NCBI GenBank assembly: GCA_903848645.1
Contig: CAINGU010000113.1
Location: forward strand, 61,650-125,649
Length of the DNA: 64,000 nucleotides
From: an uncultured cyanobacterium
GTDB lineage: Bacteria > Cyanobacteriota > Cyanobacteriia > Cyanobacteriales > Nostocaceae
Direction: 5' to 3'
The translations under genes and the position numbers were made by a program. Positions 8,741-17,471 of this stretch are shown piece after piece. The notes under the pieces are model-generated. The model was not told the origin of the DNA. It did no database searches and was given only the letters and a program-made list of their open reading frames with translations. The first letter of the stretch is position 1; every line of letters starts with the position of its first letter.

Positions 8741-9685
8741 ATGCGTTCTTACAGTTTAATTGCACCTGCCAAAATCAATCTGTATTTGGAAATTATCGGT
8801 AGTCGTCCTGACGGCTATCATGAATTAGCAATGATCCTCCAAAGTATAGATTTATCTGATCACATTGATATCCATGCTGCCAGCACTGAAAGTATCCGCG
8901 TTTATTGTGATCATCCCCAAGTACCCACAGATCAAACTAATCTAGTTTACAAAGCAGCGGCATTAATGGCTCAGGAATTTCCCAAGGCTTTTCGTAATTT
9001 TGGTGGTGTTGATATTACCATTAAAAAACATATTCCTGTTGCTGCTGGTTTAGCGGGAGGTTCTAGCAATGCCGCAGCGGTGTTAGTCGGAATAGATTTA
9101 CTTTGGAACTTGGGATTAACTCAATCAGAACTAGAAGAATTAGGCGCAAATCTCGGTTCAGATGTGCCATTTTGTATTGCTGGGGGAACAGCAATTGCTA
9201 CGGGTAGAGGTGAACAACTTTCTCCCCTACAAAGTTTGGATAATTTACATATCGTATTAGCCAAATATCGCAGTTTGGAAGTTTCCACACCTTGGGCATA
9301 TAAAACCTATCGGCAACAATTTGGGATTAAGTATATTCAAGATTCAGAAGGTTTAGCGGCTCGTGCCAGTGCTTTCCATTCCGAAGATATGGTAAAAGCC
9401 ATCTTAAATAAAGATACCAAAAAAATTGCCAAAAAACTACATAATGATTTAGAGAAAGTTGTCTTACCAGCTTATCCTCAAGTATTGCAACTGCGGGAAT
9501 TATTCGCCAGCCAAAAAGAAGTTTTAGGGACAATGATGTCAGGTTCGGGTCCAAGCGTATTTGCCATTGTTGAATCTCAAACCCAAGGAGAAATAGTCAA
9601 GCAGCGAATACGTGAAGCCATTCCTAACGAGGATTTAGAATTGTTTGTTACCCACACAATTAAACATGGAATTAAAATAGCTTAA
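8741..9685 (+). CDS. ispE: 4-diphosphocytidyl-2-C-methyl-D-erythritol kinase IspE
   Basis: A GHMP-family kinase of the MEP isoprenoid pathway that phosphorylates the 2-hydroxyl of CDP-methylerythritol. The N-terminus APAKINLYLEI contains the catalytic Lys/Asn region, and PVAAGLAGGSSNAAA near residue 100 is the phosphate loop. GSDVPFC near 143 and GTMMSGSGPSVFA near 265 are further GHMP motifs. At 314 residues it is of normal length. The MEP pathway supplies precursors for carotenoids, the phytyl chain and also hopanoids, whose tailoring genes lie just upstream. Confidence 0.95.
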   Translation: MRSYSLIAPAKINLYLEIIGSRPDGYHELAMILQSIDLSDHIDIHAASTESIRVYCDHPQVPTDQTNLVYKAAALMAQEFPKAFRNFGGVDITIKKHIPVAAGLAGGSSNAAAVLVGIDLLWNLGLTQSELEELGANLGSDVPFCIAGGTAIATGRGEQLSPLQSLDNLHIVLAKYRSLEVSTPWAYKTYRQQFGIKYIQDSEGLAARASAFHSEDMVKAILNKDTKKIAKKLHNDLEKVVLPAYPQVLQLRELFASQKEVLGTMMSGSGPSVFAIVESQTQGEIVKQRIREAIPNEDLELFVTHTIKHGIKIA

Positions 9686-9691
9686 CTTATT

Positions 9692-10015
9692 ATGAATCAA
9701 CCAAAAGAAACGCCATTAGCAGATAGTTCTCCTCAAGTACAAGCAACTCCATTACGCTGTATAACTGGAGCTACAATTTCGGGAGGATTTGCATTTGCTA
9801 CCTATTCTTTGATGATAGCAATTGCCACTACTTTCGCCAATAAACCCACCCATTCTGATAACCAAACCGTCATAAATATTGCTTCTGCTGTGCGTACCCT
9901 CGTAGTAGGTATAGTAGCCTTGGGAGCGGGAATATTTGGGTTAGTTGCTTTAGGGTTATTAGCCTTAGCAGTACAACTTTTTATCCAGCAATTAAGTAAT
10001 TCTAAAAGTAAGTAG
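9692..10015 (+). CDS. DUF3082 small membrane protein
   Basis: A 107-residue protein with a polar N-terminus and two hydrophobic segments, about residues 28-45 and 68-95, placing both termini on the same side. It follows ispE by 6 nt and is therefore very likely cotranscribed and translationally coupled. The pairing of ispE with a DUF3082 gene is common in cyanobacteria; no function is known. Confidence 0.75.
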   Translation: MNQPKETPLADSSPQVQATPLRCITGATISGGFAFATYSLMIAIATTFANKPTHSDNQTVINIASAVRTLVVGIVALGAGIFGLVALGLLALAVQLFIQQLSNSKSK

Positions 10016-10140
10016 TCGGACAAAATTAAATTCATTTGTTGAGAGAGGGAACAGGGAACAGAAAAATCAGTTGTGTAATTAATTCTGTCCCATTACTTAG
10101 TTAGTTTTACAGCACTTTCCGGTGTTATGAGGTACATATA

Positions 10141-10267
10141 TATAGGAATCATAAATGATATTTGAAAGATTTTAAGTAGTGTAGGGTGGGCAATGCCCAC
10201 CAAAATCCCCCTCCGGTGGGCATTGCCCACCCTACGTATATTTCAAAAATCAAATATTAGTCCTATA
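10141..10267. mobile_element. MITE-like palindromic element
   Basis: The 27-nt ends (10141-10167 and 10241-10267) are imperfect inverted repeats; they start TATAGGAATCATAAATG and end TATTAGTCCTATA. The interior is a near-perfect hairpin, GTAGGGTGGGCAATGCCCACC (split 10181-10201) against its complement at 10215-10235. A second small hairpin, GCGGGCA-AGA-TGCCCGC, abuts at 10268-10284. There is no coding capacity. The gap 10016-10401 holds only this element, so it probably also contributes 3' structure to the ispE/DUF3082 unit and to the convergent regulator. Confidence 0.65.
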
Positions 10268-10401
10268 GCGGGCAAGATGCCCGCACTACAAGAGTTTCAT
10301 AATTCAAGTTTGTACCTCATTAGAGCGAAATCTGCTGTATATAATAGGCAATAGGAAATAATTCTTAATTTCGCCCTGTGCTACTACCTACAGGTACAGG
10401 T

Positions 10402-11271
10402 TTAACTAACTTGTGAGCGATTTTTGGTAAATTGCAACTTGGTGTTTATTGAACCTGACTTTAACTGATGTTTTTTTCGCCAATTTCCGGGAGATAAACC
10501 ATCATGATATTTACTAAACTGTCGAGAGAAATAAGAAGCATCTTGATAGCCAAGTTTAGCAGCAATTTCCTCAATTGTCTGATTAGTATTTTCTAATAAA
10601 GGCAAAGCTGCTACCATGCGTCGTTTCACAATCCAAAGACTTATTGGCTTTCCTGTTTGTTTACCAACTTGGGTAGTTAAATATGCTTGAGAATAACCCA
10701 CAGCTTCAGCAACATTAGATGCCTTAATTCCTTTGTGATAATTAGCTTCAATATAATCAAAAACCTTTTTTAGATGGGGAGAATCAGGAAAAATTGACTG
10801 AGAATTTACTGATGTATTGGGTAATTCTGTTAATTCTACTTGATGGGAGTTAGTAGTATACCAATATCGAAAAAGAGCTTGTTTTTGTAATCTAATAGCG
10901 ATTGCTCTTAATAACTCATCAGTTGTTGCAGGTTTAGTTAAATAATCATCTGCTCCTAATTCCATTGCTTTTCGCAAAGATACCTTTGTATTAATAGCCG
11001 TCAGAAAAATGAACGGAATAATTACTGTCAATGGATCTTCCCGGAGATTATTCAATACAGTATAACCATCTATATCAGGCATTATTAAATCGCAAATTAC
11101 CAAATCAGGTAAATATTTTTTGGTTAATTGCAGTCCCATCATCCCATTCTCCGCGCCTATAGCATAATAGCCATGAGACTGAAGACAATCTAAAACAAAA
11201 TTGCGGCTAACAATGTCATTATCAATGACAATAATTTTTTTGGATGCTTCGTACATAATTATTCCCATCAC
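10402..11271 (-). CDS. Response regulator with AraC-type DNA-binding domain
   Basis: Residues 10-130 form a receiver domain: DND at 17-19, phospho-acceptor Asp61 in VICDLIMP, the conserved Thr in FLTAIN and Lys113 in YLTKPA. Residues about 170-265 are an AraC double helix-turn-helix, ending with the family signature IEEIAAKLGYQDASYFSRQFSKYHDGLSP. REC-AraC proteins are transcription regulators driven by a sensor kinase, but no kinase gene is adjacent. Three possible ATGs lie close together; MMGIIMYEAS is the longest and M6 is equally likely. Its target genes are unknown. Confidence 0.85.
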   Translation of the reverse strand: MMGIIMYEASKKIIVIDNDIVSRNFVLDCLQSHGYYAIGAENGMMGLQLTKKYLPDLVICDLIMPDIDGYTVLNNLREDPLTVIIPFIFLTAINTKVSLRKAMELGADDYLTKPATTDELLRAIAIRLQKQALFRYWYTTNSHQVELTELPNTSVNSQSIFPDSPHLKKVFDYIEANYHKGIKASNVAEAVGYSQAYLTTQVGKQTGKPISLWIVKRRMVAALPLLENTNQTIEEIAAKLGYQDASYFSRQFSKYHDGLSPGNWRKKHQLKSGSINTKLQFTKNRSQVS

Positions 11272-12246
11272 TATCTTTTGGAGTTCTCAACCATTACTAA
11301 ACTCTGTACGGAGTCCCTCACAAATATAGATATAAATTGAGCAATAGGAAACACACAGGTAAAGAGTTAATACAATATTGATAATTGCTATTATCTCAAT
11401 TAGCAGATGCAAATTTAAGTTTGAATAAGTTTGATTTTATCAATAAAAACTAAATACTTTCAACTTAGTTGCATGAAAAAAATAATTGTTGCTTTGACTG
11501 CTTTGGCATCGAGTTACCCTGAGTTCTAATCTGATGTACATAAAATGGTGATCTTGTCAATCAATATATTCATAGATTTTTAGCTTGTCAGATTTGATAA
11601 ATAGGCAAATCATGAGTTATTTACCTGATTTTATAAAATTTGCTCTCTTTTGGATTGAACTACGAAATAATATACCAAGTCATCTATCATCAGGAATATC
11701 TTTTTTAGCTCAAATTAGCTCCTAATCATTTAGCATCCTCCCTAGGTAAGATAAATGATTTGGAAAAGTTATATATAACTATCAGAAATAATCTTTGAAG
11801 AAGAAAATTAGCGGTATGCACTTGAATGAGGTACATCATCGTTACCTCCAGGAAAGAGCGGTGAACCGAAGAGGGAGGGGTGAGAGTTTTGTATCTTACT
11901 CAAATGAGAAGCGCTATAACAGTTAATAAAACACAGAAAAGGGGTGATAATTTTACGGATAATCAATTACCAATCACCAGACTAAAGTTAATAACTCACA
12001 GCTTTATTATGCAAGAAAATAAGCCTAAACTTCCCTAATAATTTTGATAAAAATATTTTATTTAAATTACACCTAAAAAATATAAATTTTTACAATTTAC
12101 AAAATGTAAAAAAAAAATAACAAAAAAAAAGACAAGTCAATCGAAAAATAATTCATGTATTGCCAGGATAATTTTGGGTAGTCTTAATCAAGAACCTCTT
12201 TCTGATCAACATCAGATAGTTTTGATTACCAACAGGAGTGCAAATT
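11272..12246. other. Long non-coding spacer upstream of the hetP paralogue
   Basis: About 975 nt without a credible gene. It contains a tiny reading frame at 11473-11529 (18 codons, MKKIIVALTALA...) that looks like a signal-peptide fragment with no ribosome site. A 6-bp-arm inverted repeat GAGGTA...TACCTC lies at 11828-11848, followed by a purine-rich G-run segment to about 11890. The last 150 nt are extremely A-rich. It probably holds the hetP-family promoter and a long leader, since AGGAG lies 8 nt before the hetP start. No HetR-type palindrome was recognised. Confidence 0.4.
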
Positions 12247-12468
12247 ATGAGTCAAAATTTTAGTGGATATAATCCATCTAATAACAAAAAAATTAAAACT
12301 GAACAAATAGAACAAATAATCAAAGCAATTATAGCGGGAAAATATTCTTGGGCTTGTGTTTTAGTTTTACAATTTTCTGGTTACAATCCTATAGACTATA
12401 TCCCCTATCGTACTTATATTAGATTACTGAAAACTAACTGCTTATTGGGTAATTCTCAGCAAAATTAG
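12247..12468 (+). CDS. HetP-family heterocyst commitment protein (short paralogue)
   Basis: A 73-residue protein whose core IIAGKYSWACVLVLQF followed by SGYNPIDYIPYRTY is the diagnostic HetP signature. Family members (HetP and its homologues in Anabaena) control when a differentiating cell becomes committed to heterocyst fate. This copy consists of little more than the core domain, like the shorter homologues. An AGGAG sequence 8 nt upstream fixes the ATG at 12247. The family is confined to filamentous heterocyst-forming or related cyanobacteria, making this the strongest lifestyle marker in the window. It stands alone behind a 975-nt spacer. Confidence 0.85.
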   Translation: MSQNFSGYNPSNNKKIKTEQIEQIIKAIIAGKYSWACVLVLQFSGYNPIDYIPYRTYIRLLKTNCLLGNSQQN

Positions 12469-12639
12469 CCACCTATAAAAAAGTTGACAATTTTGATATC
12501 AAGTCAAAGTGGCTGAGTTTTTAAAGATGGATTTTTTACTTTTTTATTTTTTATCAAAAAAAGTGAAGTTTCATAAATAAAAATTCGTCATTATTTCGCT
12601 GATTTTATCCTCTACCCAATCTCCATTTATAATCATCAA

Positions 12640-13461
12640 ATGCAAGCAATTATCAAAGAAATTCTCTGGTATAAGAAACTAGAAGTTGCACAAATGCAAC
12701 AAGATATGTCTTGGGCTTCCTTGCAACGTCAGTTAAGTAATGCTTTTCCTATCCGGGACTTTTTTACGGCTTTACAACAGAGTATTTATAAACCTAGTTT
12801 AATTGCAGAAGTGAAAAAAGCATCACTTTATCATAGTGTAATTAGACCAGATTTTGACCCAGTTACTATTGCTCAGGCTTATAAAAGAGGAGGAGCAACT
12901 GGTATATCTGTTGTCACTGATCAAAAATTTTTCCAAGGTGGTTTTGATCATCTGCGTGCGATTAGACATCTGTTAGCAATACCTCTACTTTGTAAAGATT
13001 TTATCATTGATCCTTGCCAAATTTATTTAGCCCGTTCCGCTGGTGCAGATGCAGTATTATTAATTGCTGCTATTCTTACAGATAAGCAACTACAACAATT
13101 TTCACGAGTAATTCACTACTTAGGAATGAATGCTGTTATCCAAGTTCATAACTTAACTGATTTGGATAGAGTTCTCGAATTAGAAGATGTACGAATAGTT
13201 TCTATTAATAACCAGAGTTTAAGTGATTTTACCATCAATATTAGCACCACTCAAGAATTATTAGCGGCTAAAAAATCGCAACTCCAAAAACTAGGAATAT
13301 TAGTGATCAGTGAATCGGGAATAGAAACCCCTGATGATTTATACCTACTTGCTGAAGCTGGTGTTCAAACAGTAATTATGGGAGAATCTTTACTCAAAGA
13401 AAGTGATTTAGAAGTAGCTGTACGGAATCTACTTCAATCTAAATTTCCCATTCATCATTAA
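12640..13461 (+). CDS. trpC: Divergent indole-3-glycerol-phosphate synthase paralogue
   Basis: A 273-residue TIM-barrel protein of the TrpC family. Kept: AEVKKAS (Lys59/Lys60), LCKDFIIDP (Lys119), SINN, ISESGI (Glu225) and GESL for phosphate binding. Altered: the canonical KASPSKG loop reads KASLYHS, the catalytic Glu expected in the ..EVH.. strand is Gln168 (VIQVH), and the usual GINNR reads SINNQ. Cyanobacterial housekeeping TrpC is longer at its N-terminus and keeps these residues. This is therefore probably a second copy with reduced or changed activity rather than the housekeeping enzyme. It is isolated from other tryptophan genes. Confidence 0.75.
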   Translation: MQAIIKEILWYKKLEVAQMQQDMSWASLQRQLSNAFPIRDFFTALQQSIYKPSLIAEVKKASLYHSVIRPDFDPVTIAQAYKRGGATGISVVTDQKFFQGGFDHLRAIRHLLAIPLLCKDFIIDPCQIYLARSAGADAVLLIAAILTDKQLQQFSRVIHYLGMNAVIQVHNLTDLDRVLELEDVRIVSINNQSLSDFTINISTTQELLAAKKSQLQKLGILVISESGIETPDDLYLLAEAGVQTVIMGESLLKESDLEVAVRNLLQSKFPIHH

Positions 13462-13485
13462 AGGGAATTGATAATTAAGAATTTC

Positions 13486-14508
13486 TCATAGCAAAGGTTT
13501 CCACCAATCAGGATGACTGAGATACCATTCTACAGTTAAACGCAAACCTTCAGTGATTGTCACAGATGGAGTCCAACCAAATTCTGTTTTTAGCTTATTA
13601 GCATTAATGGCATATCTTCGATCATGTCCAGGTCTATCCTTAACAAAAGTAATTAATTTTTCCGCTGGATATATTGGTAAATTTGGTGCTAATTCATTCA
13701 TAATTTCACATAAATTTTGCACGAGACTGATATTTTCAACTTCGTTATTACCACCAATGTTATAATTTTCTCCTGGTTTTCCTTGATGGATTACCACGTC
13801 TAAAGCCCGACAGTGATCAACTACATATAGCCAATCACGGACATTTTTGCCATCACCATAAACAGGTAATTCTTTACCGGTTAAGATATGAATACACATC
13901 AAAGGAATTAGCTTTTCTGGAAATTGAAAAGCACCATAATTATTGGAGCAATTGGTGATAATTGTTGGTAGTTTATAGGTATGATAATAAGCTCGAACTA
14001 AATGATCACTTCCAGCTTTTGAGGCTGAATAGGGACTATTAGGACTATAAGCCGTAGTTTCTGAAAATGCTGGTTCATCTGGGGTAAGACTACCATAAAC
14101 TTCATCTGTAGAAACATGAAGAAATAGATAATTATTAGGTTGTGTTTTTGCTTCCCAATGTTGACGAAAAGCTTCTAAAAGTGTAAAAGTTCCTACTACA
14201 TTAGTTTGGACAAATGCAGCAGGTTCTGTAATTGAACGATCAACGTGAGATTCCGCAGCAAAATGGGCTATAGTATCTATATTTTCTTCTAAAAGTAATT
14301 TATCAACTAAAGAGCGATCGCTTATGTCCCCCTGGACAAATCGGAAATTTTCTTTTTCTGCAACCGAGGCTAAATTATGACGATTTCCAGCATAGGTAAG
14401 AGCATCCAATACCACTAATCTATCATTTGGATAAGCTTGACACCAATGATGAACAAAATTAGCTCCAATAAACCCAGCACCACCAGTTACTAATAATCGT
14501 CTATTCAT
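13486..14508 (-). CDS. rfbB: dTDP-glucose 4,6-dehydratase
   Basis: A 340-residue extended short-chain dehydrogenase with the NAD-binding GGAGFIGANF at residues 8-17, HFAAESHVDRS, the STDEVYG active-site segment and YSASKAGSDH carrying the Tyr-xxx-Lys pair. RfbB makes dTDP-4-keto-6-deoxyglucose, the branch point to dTDP-rhamnose and other deoxysugars of surface polysaccharides. It lies 31 nt downstream of a glycosyltransferase gene on the same strand, suggesting a small polysaccharide operon; rfbA, C and D are not in this window. Confidence 0.93.
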   Translation of the reverse strand: MNRRLLVTGGAGFIGANFVHHWCQAYPNDRLVVLDALTYAGNRHNLASVAEKENFRFVQGDISDRSLVDKLLLEENIDTIAHFAAESHVDRSITEPAAFVQTNVVGTFTLLEAFRQHWEAKTQPNNYLFLHVSTDEVYGSLTPDEPAFSETTAYSPNSPYSASKAGSDHLVRAYYHTYKLPTIITNCSNNYGAFQFPEKLIPLMCIHILTGKELPVYGDGKNVRDWLYVVDHCRALDVVIHQGKPGENYNIGGNNEVENISLVQNLCEIMNELAPNLPIYPAEKLITFVKDRPGHDRRYAINANKLKTEFGWTPSVTITEGLRLTVEWYLSHPDWWKPLL

Positions 14509-14539
14509 GAGATTGTTTATTTACCCTTCATGAGATTGT

Positions 14540-15544
14540 TTATTTACTCTGTAAATATTTCTTTTTAATTTTAGCAAAGATTCTCTGTGTAAATAATTTT
14601 GCTAACCGGATTTTTGTCAAATTGGCAATTGTATCTGAGGAATTATTTTTATGATCAAAGAAATCATTAATGTCTGATAAAATTACTTGCAAGCGGTGAA
14701 TAATATTCTCAGTTCTATATTCTGCTAAAACAGTTTCTGATAAATTTAGTGATGGAGAAGATGCTAAAACTTTTAAAATTCTTTCGAGATCATATTCTAA
14801 AGCATAACCAGCGATTTTATAACAATTAAATCCCGGATCTAAATAATCAGATAATCCCCCATTAACACTAGAAAAAACTTGACAACCACAAGCTAATGCT
14901 TCCATTGGTTGTAAACCAAATCCTTCGCTGACTCCTTGTAATTGCCAATATTCCGCAGAATCATAAAGATAAACTTTAGCACGATTAAATAAAGCTGGTA
15001 AATTTTCTACATAACTATCAATAACCAAGACTTGACATTTTTTTTCTAAAGCTGGAATTAAGGATTTAATTAAATATTCTGAAGATTTCCGCGTTTGGAC
15101 TAAAACATCAATATCTCGATTTTGATGTAAATTAGTAAATTCTTCACTAATTTGATTAGGTAAATAATAAATTAGAGAATTTGGTGCTTTTTGTCCCCAA
15201 TAACCTAAAGTATTTCTGCTAACTGTAATTATGGGAATACTAGATGGTAACTTAATCTGATAACCTGCACTATGAGCATGATAAATTACATGATATTTTT
15301 GTAATTTAGCTGCTAATTTACCAACATCAAATCCCCAACTAATTACAAAAATTACATCATCTAAATTCTTTTCTTTTAATAAATCATCTAAAAATAATTT
15401 ATCTGATTCCCGTTGACGATAAGTAACTACTTCAGCAATACAAATCTGTTGAGCTAAATTAACCGTTTTCAACTCCGCCCACAGACCACCGCAAGCAAAT
15501 TTACCATCTGTCCCCGGAACTAAAAAGTAAAGCTTTCTCATCAT
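14540..15544 (-). CDS. GT-B glycosyltransferase, probable surface polysaccharide enzyme
   Basis: A 334-residue protein with a GT-B look: an N-terminal LVPGTDGKFACGGLW segment and, near residue 215, EGFGLQPMEALACGCQVFSS followed by GGLSDYL, which is the GT4-type donor-site motif (E-x7-E) with the nucleotide-sugar-binding loop. The C-terminal 50 residues are basic and may lie on the membrane. The donor and acceptor are not predictable. It is the probable first gene of a pair with rfbB. A second Met at position 2 makes the start uncertain by one codon. Confidence 0.65.
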   Translation of the reverse strand: MMRKLYFLVPGTDGKFACGGLWAELKTVNLAQQICIAEVVTYRQRESDKLFLDDLLKEKNLDDVIFVISWGFDVGKLAAKLQKYHVIYHAHSAGYQIKLPSSIPIITVSRNTLGYWGQKAPNSLIYYLPNQISEEFTNLHQNRDIDVLVQTRKSSEYLIKSLIPALEKKCQVLVIDSYVENLPALFNRAKVYLYDSAEYWQLQGVSEGFGLQPMEALACGCQVFSSVNGGLSDYLDPGFNCYKIAGYALEYDLERILKVLASSPSLNLSETVLAEYRTENIIHRLQVILSDINDFFDHKNNSSDTIANLTKIRLAKLFTQRIFAKIKKKYLQSK

Positions 15545-15619
15545 ACTAAATATCTAATTTTGAACTTTATAAATAAGGGCGCAGGTGCTAAATCAAGAAA
15601 ATAAGGGTGCAGAAAATAA

Positions 15620-15638
15620 GGGCGCAGGCCCTGCGCCC
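15620..15638. repeat. Perfect REP-type hairpin, GGGCGCAGG family
   Basis: A 19-nt perfect palindrome (GGGCGCAGG-C-CCTGCGCCC) flanked by AATAAG and CCTACTTGG. An identical 19-mer stands at 18891-18909 downstream of dnaE-C and next to the REP-associated transposase. Here it lies between two minus-strand genes, 15 nt past the stop of the DUF6391-type gene, where it would act as a 3' stem-loop. Confidence 0.7.
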
Positions 15639-15652
15639 CTACTTGGTGACAA

Positions 15653-16291
15653 TTAATTTTCCCAATATACTTTGACAAAATGACTTTCTTTGCCCCAAAA
15701 ATCACGAGCAATGGTAATATCTTCAATAGCTAAATTAAAGGGAATAGAAGTTGTAATATGACGCTGGGTGAGCATTCCTAAATCCGGTGCAATTTCCGCT
15801 GCTGCTGTTGCTGCTAAACCGAAACCAATAAATTGTTCAACTGGTCGAAATGGTAATAAAAAAGGTACACTTACAGCCAATGCTGCTGTTAATAGCATAG
15901 CTACAGAGACATTTGTGCCACAGCGAGGATGCACAGCCAAATCCCATTCTCCACTGGTAAGACGATGTTTAGCTAACGTTACAGCCCGCCGCAAATCACT
16001 AATATTCACATCACCATAGAGAAAAAAGCCGTGTTCCGTAGATAAACCACCTAATAATTCATCATCTAATTGCATATTGGTGGTTGTTCCCGGTGGTGAA
16101 TAGGGGTGTTTATTTTCCCCTAGCAACCAAACAGTGGCGTGTTCTAGCGCGTGAACTTGACGTAACATGAGGACTTCTTTCAACCCAGGAATAAAAGATA
16201 ACTGTTGGAGTAAATCAGCATCTTGTTTGGGGTGAGGTGCAAGAAAGTCAAAATTAAAGGAAGACGATTCGCTCGAATAAGAAGTATTCAT
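15653..16291 (-). CDS. Cyanobacterial DUF6391-type membrane protein
   Basis: A 212-residue protein. The N-terminal third contains LRQVHALEHATVWLL (residues about 43-57), a His-Glu-His arrangement that could bind metal. Then come LYGDVNISDLRRAV and HPRCGTNVSV, followed by one or two hydrophobic segments (about 129-165). I believe this is the cyanobacterial DUF6391 family, whose role is unknown; the family name is from memory and less certain than the description. It is monocistronic, bounded by repeats on both sides. Confidence 0.6.
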   Translation of the reverse strand: MNTSYSSESSSFNFDFLAPHPKQDADLLQQLSFIPGLKEVLMLRQVHALEHATVWLLGENKHPYSPPGTTTNMQLDDELLGGLSTEHGFFLYGDVNISDLRRAVTLAKHRLTSGEWDLAVHPRCGTNVSVAMLLTAALAVSVPFLLPFRPVEQFIGFGLAATAAAEIAPDLGMLTQRHITTSIPFNLAIEDITIARDFWGKESHFVKVYWEN

Positions 16292-16409
16292 CTTTTTTCT
16301 TTTGAGAATTAATTTTCTGTATTGATGTTTTTAAACAACTGCAATAACTAAAAATTTATGTATGTTCCCAATTCCCAATTCCCAACCCCCAATTCCCAAT
16401 TCCCCATTA

Positions 16410-16961
16410 CTATTGAACGCCTAACAGTTCTACGTTAAAAATTAAAGTAGAGTTGGGAGGAATAACGCCACCAGCGCCACGCGCACCATAACCTAATTCT
16501 GAAGGAATAATTAGTTTACGCTGGCCACCTACTTTCATAGTTATTATGCCTTCGTCCCAGCCTTTAATTACTTGTCCTACACCCATTTTAAACTTGAAGG
16601 ATGTATTGCGATCACGCGAACTATCAAATTTAGTCCCATTTTCTAATGTCCCGGTGTAGTGAACCTCAACGGTTTGTCCAACTTGGGGAGTTGCACCGGT
16701 TCCTTCCTTTATGTCAGTATATTTTAATCCAGAGGCAGTAGTAACAACAGCATTTGTTTTTGGTTCAGACATAGTATTGCTCTTTATTGGCGTATTGTTT
16801 TCTTGAGTTACCGTGGTCGTTGGTTGTGTTTGGGGCGATTGATCACCTATAGCAGTATCTTTTTGACCGCTAATTTGGGTAAATACTAAAACGCCAACAC
16901 ATACCAGCATTAACACCACGCTGAGGAAAATTCCTTTCAAAATCAGCCCTCCCTGCTTCAA
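16410..16961 (-). CDS. FKBP-type peptidyl-prolyl isomerase, membrane-anchored
   Basis: 183 residues: an N-terminal hydrophobic segment (about 8-28) acts as anchor or signal, then a Thr/Gln-rich linker to residue about 70, then a complete FKBP domain. Motifs include VEVHYTGTLENGTKFDSS, IKGWDEGI, GGQRKLIIPSELGYG and IPPNSTLIFNVELL. It catalyses cis-trans isomerisation of prolyl bonds, here on the lumenal or periplasmic side. A 19-nt C-rich AATTCCC repeat tract lies downstream. Confidence 0.9.
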   Translation of the reverse strand: MKQGGLILKGIFLSVVLMLVCVGVLVFTQISGQKDTAIGDQSPQTQPTTTVTQENNTPIKSNTMSEPKTNAVVTTASGLKYTDIKEGTGATPQVGQTVEVHYTGTLENGTKFDSSRDRNTSFKFKMGVGQVIKGWDEGIITMKVGGQRKLIIPSELGYGARGAGGVIPPNSTLIFNVELLGVQ

Positions 16962-17018
16962 TTACTGGTAATCAGATTACCGATAGAACACAAATCAGTT
17001 TAAATCAGAAATGACATT

Positions 17019-17342
17019 TTAGCGCCACAGTTTATTTTCCAAATCCCGAACTTGACGCTCTAAACGGTCAATTCTGCCCCGTAATTCGTCTACTTCTGAC
17101 TGACGAGCAACTCCCAAATCCTGCATCATATTCCGCATTTGTCGTTGCATTTGCTCGTCCCAATTGCCTTGTTCCGACTGTAACTGATGTACAAGATCAT
17201 CCATGACGGCCTTAGCTTGCTCAGGATTGAGTTTACCGTCTTTTACCAGTTCATCACTCACTTCCTTGAGTTTGTCTGCAACTAAAGAAGTTGTACCAAT
17301 ACCCAACATCATTAGCTGTTGCAACCAATTGTTGCTATCCAT
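17019..17342 (-). CDS. Phasin-like small coiled-coil protein
   Basis: A 107-residue, mostly helical protein. Residues 5-25 are amphipathic/hydrophobic, GKLNPEQAKAVMDDLV near 36-51 resembles poly(3-hydroxyalkanoate)-associated proteins of the PhaI/PhaF type, and residues 75-105 form a heptad-patterned coiled coil. Phasin-family annotation is common for this protein in cyanobacteria, but no polyhydroxybutyrate gene is nearby, so granule binding is not established. It is 58 nt upstream of the FKBP gene on the same strand. Confidence 0.6.
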   Translation of the reverse strand: MDSNNWLQQLMMLGIGTTSLVADKLKEVSDELVKDGKLNPEQAKAVMDDLVHQLQSEQGNWDEQMQRQMRNMMQDLGVARQSEVDELRGRIDRLERQVRDLENKLWR

Positions 17343-17411
17343 ACTCCCTTCCTCTGACTTTTTGCTAACTAAAAGCTTAGTAATTCTAGCCTACACATTT
17401 ATTTTCTCGGT

Positions 17412-17432
17412 TGTCAGTTGTCAGTTGTCAGT
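17412..17432. repeat. Heptamer tandem repeat (STRR), three units
   Basis: Three exact TGTCAGT heptamers in the spacer upstream of the phasin-like gene, followed by a pyrimidine-rich tract. Same unit and phase as the five copies at 5867. Confidence 0.85.
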
Positions 17433-17471
17433 TGCAAATATCTTTATCTTTTTCCTGCTCCCTGCTTTCTA

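Noticed and set aside
11473..11529. An 18-codon frame MKKIIVALTALA... as a signalling peptide (PatS/PatX-like)
   Set aside because: It resembles only a signal peptide start, lacks an RGSGR-type ending and has no ribosome binding site.
11828..11848. Inverted repeat GAGGTA...TACCTC upstream of the hetP paralogue as a HetR operator
   Set aside because: Arms are only 6 bp, the spacing is 21 nt overall, and the centre does not resemble the GAGGGGTCTAACCCCTC-type sequence bound by HetR. No further support.
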